A stretch of DNA of 6,883 nt, taken from contig CAYWDZ010000168.1 in the NCBI GenBank assembly GCA_964456255.1, forward strand, positions 1 through 6,883, written 5' to 3'. Of the stretch, positions 1-4,658 are shown one piece after another. Each line of letters begins with the position of its first letter. Within the stretch, counting starts at the first letter, position 1. The DNA comes from ZC4RG30 sp964456255 (GTDB lineage: Bacteria > Pseudomonadota > Gammaproteobacteria > Steroidobacterales > Steroidobacteraceae). The translations under genes were made by a program, and so were the position numbers. The notes beneath the pieces were generated by a model, which saw only the letters and a program-made list of their open reading frames with translations, was not told the DNA's origin and did no database searches.

Positions 1-319
1 GGCCACCGAGGTTCGCGGTAAAGACGTTGAGCGACAGGCAGTCCTCGCTCATGGAAGGACCGGCGCCGTTGCCCTGAATGCACTGCGGTGCGAACTGTTC
101 CGCGGCGCGCGTGCCGCTCCACTTCGCGGCGGGCTGCGGCGCGCGCCAGCGCAGATCACCCACCGGTGGCGCGGCGAATGGAACGCCGCGATACACGGCC
201 AGCCCGTCTTCGCTCTTGCCGCGCAGTTGCCCCTGCTCCACCCTGGCGAGCGCCTCGGCGGCATGAGCGGCCGCGCAGGGCAGCGCGGCCAGCAGCATCG
301 CAAGCATCCACTTCTTCAT
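1..319 (-). CDS. Type-B carboxylesterase, N-terminal part (cut by window edge)
   Basis: Exported serine esterase of the carboxylesterase type B / cholinesterase family, which hydrolyses carboxylic esters. Only the first 106 codons are present; the gene runs off the left edge. Residues 1-21 form a Sec signal peptide (MKKW, then a hydrophobic Leu/Ala run, ending AHA-A). The mature N-terminus shows family hallmarks: the Gly-containing strand near residues 30-34, the block VYRGVPFAAPPVGDLRWRAP at 42-61, and SEDCLSLNVF at 91-100. The last resembles the family signature EDCLYLNVF, with Ser replacing the usual aromatic residue. Cys80 and Cys93 fit the first disulfide loop of the family. The catalytic Ser, Glu/Asp and His lie beyond the window. 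The ATG at 317-319 has a GGGGAG ribosome site (327-332) 7 nt upstream. It is the second gene after the hydrolase at 364-1341, 44 bp away, and probably shares its transcript. The family call is firm; the substrate is unknown. Confidence 0.9.
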   Translation of the reverse strand, partial: MKKWMLAMLLAALPCAAAHAAEALARVEQGQLRGKSEDGLAVYRGVPFAAPPVGDLRWRAPQPAAKWSGTRAAEQFAPQCIQGNGAGPSMSEDCLSLNVFTANLGG

Positions 320-345
320 TGCACTACTCCCCACATCGATTCGTA

Positions 346-363
346 TCCGGTGGCGTGACCGGA
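346..363 (-). other. Small intergenic hairpin between two esterase genes
   Basis: A perfect 6-bp inverted repeat (TCCGGT / ACCGGA) with a 6-nt loop lies directly after the stop codon of the upstream hydrolase. No run of T follows on the transcribed strand, so it does not look like a strong intrinsic terminator. It could be a weak attenuator, an mRNA 3'-end stabiliser, or chance in GC-rich DNA. Confidence 0.3.
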
Positions 364-1341
364 CTACTTCAGGTTCTTGCTGCGCACCACCCAGCGCGGG
401 TTCACGCACAGCCCGCAATCCTTGCCGACGAACAGCTTTGCGGCGCGCTGGTCCTTCTTCATCTGCCAGTCCAGCCAGGCCACGGCGATGCCGGCGAATT
501 CGCCACCATTGCGATCGCCGTAGGTGCCGGAGTGCAGCATGCCGCGCTCCCAGGCGCGCAGCACCGGTACATGCGAGATCAGGTCGAAGTTGGCGTTGGC
601 GTTGGCATACGCGCTGTCCTGCGCATCGCCGCTGATGAATGCGGTGGGCGCGTGCAGCAGCCGCTTCAGGTCGGAACGCGATAGCGGGGCGCCACCGCCC
701 ATCGAAGTGGGCTCCGGGAACAGGCCGCTGTTCCACAGTACGGTGGTGCGCACGCGCGGATCGACGGATGCCTCCAGCGCCTGCGCGCCACCACATGACT
801 GGCCCATGACCGCGACCCCGGAAGTATCGAGGCGATGGTAGAACTGGCTGTCCTTGCGCTCGTTCTCGGCCATGGCCCAGTCCATCGCGTCGATGAGCTG
901 GCTGGATTTGCTCGATCCAGGCGGCAGTTGCACGTTGGCCGGTGGAGGTCCTGCAGGAGGCAGGGGCGTCATGGGGTCCGCACTGGTGCGCAGCACGCGC
1001 TTCTCGATGGGGCCGATCGCAATGACCAGATAGCCGTAGGAGGCGATGTCACTCAGGAACCAGCGGAAACTGTTGCCCACATTCCAGCAGGCGCCGTTGC
1101 CCCAGACCACCACCGGCAGCTTGCCGGCGGTGGACAGATCCACGGGCCGATAAAGTGTATGGGTCGGCAGGCCGGGATCCACTTGCATGATGGCCAGATT
1201 CGGTCCGGAACCCATGGGCGTGGTGGCCGGGATGTCGGAGTTGGCGGAATCCCGTGGATCGGCTTCCTGTGCCATGGCTCCGGAACAACACCAGCCGATG
1301 AGCAGCACTGCCAAGATCGAACCCGACCGCCTGGCATCCAT
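364..1341 (-). CDS. Exported alpha/beta hydrolase (esterase/depolymerase-like)
   Basis: Predicted secreted or periplasmic serine hydrolase of 325 aa acting on an ester bond; substrate unknown. Residues 1-24 are a Sec signal peptide (basic MDARR, hydrophobic ILAVLLIGW core, AMA-Q cleavage site). The start ATG at 1339-1341 is chosen because an excellent AGGAGGGG ribosome site (1345-1352) precedes it and the signal peptide begins there. The frame stays open upstream to an ATG at 1402-1404, which would bury the signal peptide. The nucleophile elbow is GQSCGG (Ser182). The strand with WGNGACWN (residues 80-87) probably supplies the oxyanion hole. Asp239 or Asp242 (GDAQD) and His270 (GMLHSG) complete the expected triad. 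The C-terminus has a Cys309-x-x-Cys312 pair (KDCGLC), a likely disulfide. The general fold resembles chlorophyllase, PET-hydrolase or PHB-depolymerase-like serine hydrolases, but I cannot name the family. It leads a minus-strand unit with the carboxylesterase and is divergent from the hydrolase at 1549. Confidence 0.88.
   Translation of the reverse strand: MDARRSGSILAVLLIGWCCSGAMAQEADPRDSANSDIPATTPMGSGPNLAIMQVDPGLPTHTLYRPVDLSTAGKLPVVVWGNGACWNVGNSFRWFLSDIASYGYLVIAIGPIEKRVLRTSADPMTPLPPAGPPPANVQLPPGSSKSSQLIDAMDWAMAENERKDSQFYHRLDTSGVAVMGQSCGGAQALEASVDPRVRTTVLWNSGLFPEPTSMGGGAPLSRSDLKRLLHAPTAFISGDAQDSAYANANANFDLISHVPVLRAWERGMLHSGTYGDRNGGEFAGIAVAWLDWQMKKDQRAAKLFVGKDCGLCVNPRWVVRSKNLK
589..606. repeat. 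Hexamer tandem repeat GTTGGC x3 within the hydrolase gene
   Basis: Three perfect tandem copies of GTTGGC. On the coding (minus) strand they encode Ala-Asn-Ala-Asn-Ala-Asn just after the predicted catalytic Asp loop. Unit length is a multiple of three, so slippage would change loop length without breaking the frame. It is short and may simply be neutral. Confidence 0.6.
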
Positions 1342-1344
1342 GAT

Positions 1345-1352
1345 CCCCTCCT
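1345..1352 (-). promoter_or_regulatory. Ribosome binding site deciding the start of the 364-1341 hydrolase
   Basis: AGGAGGGG on the minus strand; its AGGAGG core lies 5 nt before the ATG at 1339-1341. It settles the start in favour of this ATG over the in-frame ATG at 1402-1404. Confidence 0.75.
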
Positions 1353-1434
1353 GTCCCTCGTTCGCGTGGGCCGCCACATTGTAGCCGGCGGCTTGCAGCT
1401 GCATCGCACCGCGCGCGGCATCGAAAATGCCACA

Positions 1435-1462
1435 ATGTAATTGCGTTTACTAATGCAATAAT
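1435..1462 (+). promoter_or_regulatory. Candidate sigma70-type promoter for the plus-strand unit
   Basis: The -10-like AATAAT (1457-1462) matches TATAAT at five of six positions. A weak -35-like ATGTAA (1435-1440; three of six) lies 16 bp upstream. It sits in the only AT-rich island of the divergent region (1424-1464, 11 G/C of 41) and would start transcription about 80 nt before the ATG at 1549. The near-palindrome at 1440-1459 lies between and overlaps the two boxes, a usual place for a repressor site. No convincing minus-strand promoter could be resolved, although TACATT on the minus strand (1434-1439) is a possible -10. Confidence 0.35.
1440..1459. promoter_or_regulatory. Near-palindromic candidate operator in the divergent promoter region
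   Basis: The 20-bp sequence ATTGCGTTTACTAATGCAAT reads as an inverted repeat with outer arms ATTGC / GCAAT. The inner TT / AA also pair, with one mismatch between the two parts and a 4-nt centre. It lies between the two divergent signal-peptide hydrolase genes and overlaps the best -10 candidate. This fits a site for a dimeric repressor or activator controlling both units. No regulator gene is visible in the window, so the binding family cannot be assigned. Confidence 0.4.
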
Positions 1463-1536
1463 TTGCCGCCAGTAGGGGCGCGCTCAATTCACTTGCGCGC
1501 CACTTTGCAGGCGCGTTGCAGCAGCTCATCTCAATC

Positions 1537-1542
1537 GGGGGA
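1537..1542 (+). promoter_or_regulatory. Ribosome binding site for the 1549-2526 hydrolase
   Basis: GGGGGA lies 6 nt before the ATG at 1549-1551. It supports this ATG over an upstream in-frame TTG at 1516, which would add 11 residues before the signal peptide and has no such site. Confidence 0.65.
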
Positions 1543-1548
1543 ATCAGG

Positions 1549-2526
1549 ATGCGAACTCTCGGCTCGATCTTCGCCGCGCTTTGCCTGGCATCAAGCGCGG
1601 CCGCAGCCCCATTGGGCGAATTCGTCGTCTACAAGGCCGAAGGCGGCCCGTGCAGCGGCCTGTGCCAGCCCGGCGCGAACATCACCGGCGCAACCCTCAG
1701 CGGCCTGCTGTATTCGCCAAAGGGACCGGGCAAGACCGGCATCGTGCTCGCCCCGCAGGGCCAGGGCGGGTTCATCGACGGCCTGCACGATTACAACCCG
1801 CTGGCCCAGAAGCTGACCGACGCGGGTTACTACCTGCTGCTCGCCAACATGCGCACCGCCAGTGGCTGGACCTATGAGCGCTTCGAGAGCGCGCTGCCGG
1901 ATGTTGGCGCGGCCGTGAAATTGATGAAGTCGCGCGGTGTCGAGAATATCATCCTGCTGGGCACCAGCCTGGGTGGCCCGCGCATCGCCTACTACGCCTG
2001 GAAGGCGAACGACCCCGCGATCAAGGCGCTGATCTTCATGTCCTCGATCACCTCACCCTGGGGCGAAGGCCGCGTGCGGCTGAGCAAGGAGAAGATCGCT
2101 TCATTCGACGCCTTCCTGGAAGGCGCGCGCAAGCTGGTGCGCGAGGGCAAGGGCAGGGACATGGTCTGCTTCAACTACTTCCAGGCCACCGGCGATGGTC
2201 ACTGTGAACCGGGCGGCAGTGGCAGCACGATGTCGGCCGCGAGCTTCCTCAGCATGTTCGGCAGCCCGACGGATTCGGATGTGAACATCACCAATTACGC
2301 CGACAAGATCACCGTGCCGGTGGCCGTCGTGCACAGCAGGCACGATGAGGTCTCGCATGTGGAGATCGGCCAGGGCATCTACGATGCATTCAGGAATTCG
2401 AAGCACCGCGATCTGGTCTGGATCGACGAGCCCTCCATCTCCCACTACCTATCACCCGGCCTCGCGGCCAACCGTTATGCGGAAGAAGTGACCAAGTGGC
2501 TGGTCAAGAACGTGCCCGCAAAATAG
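1549..2526 (+). CDS. Exported alpha/beta hydrolase coupled to a PQQ dehydrogenase gene
   Basis: Predicted periplasmic or secreted serine hydrolase, 325 aa, probably an esterase; substrate unknown. Residues 1-20 are a Sec signal peptide (MRTLGSIFAALCLASSAAAA). A full alpha/beta-hydrolase set is visible. The first core strand is GIVLAPQGQGG (about 64-74), where the oxyanion hole is expected. The nucleophile elbow GTSLGG carries Ser140. An acidic residue follows the later strand VAVVHSRHDE (Asp266), and His299 sits in SISHYLSPG near the C-terminus. Two Cys pairs (Cys35/Cys39 in GPCSGLC, and Cys207/Cys219) could form disulfides, which fits export. It differs from the hydrolase at 364-1341 in sequence and belongs to another subfamily of the fold. 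Its final 31 nt overlap the start of the quinohemoprotein gene, implying one mRNA and probably translational coupling. A plausible role is to free the alcohol that the dehydrogenase then oxidises (inference). Confidence 0.88.
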   Translation: MRTLGSIFAALCLASSAAAAPLGEFVVYKAEGGPCSGLCQPGANITGATLSGLLYSPKGPGKTGIVLAPQGQGGFIDGLHDYNPLAQKLTDAGYYLLLANMRTASGWTYERFESALPDVGAAVKLMKSRGVENIILLGTSLGGPRIAYYAWKANDPAIKALIFMSSITSPWGEGRVRLSKEKIASFDAFLEGARKLVREGKGRDMVCFNYFQATGDGHCEPGGSGSTMSAASFLSMFGSPTDSDVNITNYADKITVPVAVVHSRHDEVSHVEIGQGIYDAFRNSKHRDLVWIDEPSISHYLSPGLAANRYAEEVTKWLVKNVPAK

Positions 2527-4658
2527 TCGCAGCCGCGGTGTTGATCGGCGTCGCTGCCGCGACACTGCATGCGCAATCCCCCGGTTCCGGCTTCGTCCCG
2601 GTGACGGAGGCCGCGCTGCTCAATCCGGATCCGGACGACTGGCTGATGTGGCGCCGCACGCTGGATCTGTGGGGCTACAGCCCGCTGACGCAGATCGACG
2701 CCGGCAACGTGCAGCAGCTGCGGCTGGTGTGGACGCGTGGCCTGGAACCGGGAATACAGGAAGGCACGCCGCTGGTGCACGACGGCGTGATGTACTTTCC
2801 GAACCCGAAGGACGTGATCCAGGCCATCGATGCCGTCACCGGCGATCTGCTCTGGGAGCATCGCCGCACGGTGCCGGATGACCTGGGCAAGTACATTCTC
2901 GGGCCCTTCGTGAATCGCAACCTCGCGATCTACGGCAACCTGATCTTCGACCATTCCTCCGATGGCTACGTGTACGCGCTGGATGCGCGCACCGGCAAGG
3001 AGGTGTGGGCGAGCGAAATCATCGATTACCACACGGGCGTTCATCAGACTTCCGGCCCGATCATTGCGGATGGCAAGGTCATCACCGGCCGCGCCTGCGA
3101 CCCCACGCCGCTGTCGAGCCCCGAGCCCTGCGTGATCACCGCGCATGATCCGCTCACCGGCAAGGAGCTGTGGCGCACGCGCACGATTCCAGGCCCGGGC
3201 GAGCCGGGCAACGAGACCTGGGGCGATGTGCCCTTCGGCGAGCGCAAGCACGTCGGTACGTGGATTCCACCCAGCTACGATCCGGAACTGAAGCTGCTCT
3301 TCATCGGCACTTCAGTGACTTCACCGGCCCCGAAGTTCCTGCTGGCGGGCAACGACAGGCAATACCTGTTCCACAACTGCACGCTCGCCATCGACGTGAA
3401 GACCGGGAAGATTGTCTGGTACTACCAGCATCTGGTCGACAACTGGGATTTCGACCATGTGTTCGAGCGCATCCTGCTCGACACGCAGGTTGCCCCGGAC
3501 CCGGGCGCAGTGCAGTGGATCAGTCCGGACATCAGGCCAGGCGAGGTCTACAAGGTCGTCACCGGCATTCCCGGCAAGTCGGGCATCGTCTATACGCTGG
3601 ATCGGCGCACCGGCAAGTTCCTGTGGGCCAATCCCACGGTGCGGCAGAACGTGGTCGAGCGAATCGGGCCCGCGGGCGACGTGCATGTGAACCCCGCGGT
3701 GACGTATTCGGCCAAGGGCGACAAGGCCGAGCTCTGCCCCGGTATCGCCGGGGGCAAGAACTGGCCCACTGGCGCCTACAGCCCGGTGACCGACACCATG
3801 TACTTTCCGCTGCTGAATGCCTGCGCCGACGTGGAGGTGACCATCGCCAGCCGCAAGGAGAACTCCGTGTATGGATTCGGCGGCAGCAACAAGCTGGCAC
3901 CGGGAACGCAGAACCTCGGAACCATCCACGCCATCTCGCCCCGTACCGGCAGGACGCTGTGGAAGTACGAGCAACGCGCGCCGCTGATGTCGTTGTTCGC
4001 CAGCGGCAGCGGCCTGCTGTTCGGCGGCGATCTTGCGGGTCGCTTCCGCGCGTTCGACCAGCGCTCCGGCGAAGTGCTGTGGGAGACCAACCTCGGTTCG
4101 CAGGTCACCGGATTCCCGATGACCTATGCCGTCAACGGCAGGCAGTACGTGGCGGTGAGCACCGGCAAATCACTGGGCACTTCCATGTACCTGACACTGA
4201 CACCGGAGATCCACCCCAGCGAGAGCTACAACGTGTACGTCTTCGCGCTGCCCGACAACTGGAGCGCCACGCCCGCTGCGCGGGTGCCGGTCACTGCGCG
4301 CACGCCGGTAGTCGCGGCCGCCGCCGCACCGGTCAAGTGTGGGCATACGAAGCGCGAGTCATCCCGCAGGGGCACACGCGATGGCATGTACACGGCGGCG
4401 CAGAGCGATTCGGGCCGCCGCATCTATGCGGCCCAGCAGTGCGCGACCTGCCACGGTGCGAACATGCAGGGAACGGCAGTGGCGCCCACGCTGGTTGGCG
4501 GGGGTTTTCGCGAATCGTGGCGAGACGATACGCTCGCTTCATTGTCGGCCTGCATCCAGACCACCATGCCGCCCGGTGCGGCGGGCCGGCTGAGCGCGGC
4601 TGAATACCGCGATCTGGCCGCGGCTGTCTTCGAGGCCAACGGCATCAAGGCAGACTGA
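2496..4658 (+). CDS. PQQ-dependent quinohemoprotein dehydrogenase (propeller then cytochrome c)
   Basis: Predicted periplasmic alcohol/aldehyde-type dehydrogenase, 720 aa, oxidising its substrate with PQQ and passing electrons to its own c-type haem. The GTG start at 2496 follows a GGAAGAAG-like ribosome site (about 2481-2488). It gives a signal peptide (RARK, hydrophobic run, LHA-Q near residue 26). Residues about 40-586 are a quinoprotein beta-propeller with at least seven tryptophan-docking repeats of the form A-x-D-x-x-T-G-x-x-x-W (such as AIDAVTGDLLW and ALDARTGKEVW). Asp318 in NWDFD is the expected catalytic base. A low-complexity Ala/Pro/Val and then basic linker (about 590-630) joins a C-terminal cytochrome c domain: CATCH (Cys649, Cys652, His653) with Met691 (TTMPPG) as likely sixth ligand. 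Oddities: no vicinal Cys-Cys; Cys201 and Cys212 flank a loop at the place where the methanol dehydrogenase family has its Glu metal ligand; and the usual GTGN reads GTSV (271-274). Its 3' end overlaps the convergent dehydrogenase by 14 nt. Confidence 0.93.
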   Translation: MAGQERARKIVAAAVLIGVAAATLHAQSPGSGFVPVTEAALLNPDPDDWLMWRRTLDLWGYSPLTQIDAGNVQQLRLVWTRGLEPGIQEGTPLVHDGVMYFPNPKDVIQAIDAVTGDLLWEHRRTVPDDLGKYILGPFVNRNLAIYGNLIFDHSSDGYVYALDARTGKEVWASEIIDYHTGVHQTSGPIIADGKVITGRACDPTPLSSPEPCVITAHDPLTGKELWRTRTIPGPGEPGNETWGDVPFGERKHVGTWIPPSYDPELKLLFIGTSVTSPAPKFLLAGNDRQYLFHNCTLAIDVKTGKIVWYYQHLVDNWDFDHVFERILLDTQVAPDPGAVQWISPDIRPGEVYKVVTGIPGKSGIVYTLDRRTGKFLWANPTVRQNVVERIGPAGDVHVNPAVTYSAKGDKAELCPGIAGGKNWPTGAYSPVTDTMYFPLLNACADVEVTIASRKENSVYGFGGSNKLAPGTQNLGTIHAISPRTGRTLWKYEQRAPLMSLFASGSGLLFGGDLAGRFRAFDQRSGEVLWETNLGSQVTGFPMTYAVNGRQYVAVSTGKSLGTSMYLTLTPEIHPSESYNVYVFALPDNWSATPAARVPVTARTPVVAAAAAPVKCGHTKRESSRRGTRDGMYTAAQSDSGRRIYAAQQCATCHGANMQGTAVAPTLVGGGFRESWRDDTLASLSACIQTTMPPGAAGRLSAAEYRDLAAAVFEANGIKAD

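Noticed and set aside
49..303. 84-codon minus-strand frame at the left edge
   Set aside because: The adjacent minus-strand frame from 319 encodes a signal peptide and carboxylesterase hallmarks, so this one is a shadow.
1342..1404. Upstream ATG (1402-1404) extending the minus-strand hydrolase by 21 residues
   Set aside because: The extension would put non-hydrophobic sequence before the signal peptide, and the ATG at 1339-1341 has a near-perfect ribosome site.
1463..1491. TTGCCG with a 17-bp spacer to AATTCA as the plus-strand promoter
   Set aside because: The -10 match is only two of six; the AATAAT at 1457-1462 is better.
1516..1548. TTG start extending the plus-strand hydrolase by 11 residues
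   Set aside because: The ATG at 1549 has GGGGGA at proper spacing and begins the signal peptide directly.
3170..4603. 477-codon plus-strand open frame
   Set aside because: It lies in another frame of the plus-strand dehydrogenase; it is Arg/His/Gln-rich with no motifs, while the main frame has clear PQQ repeats and CxxCH.
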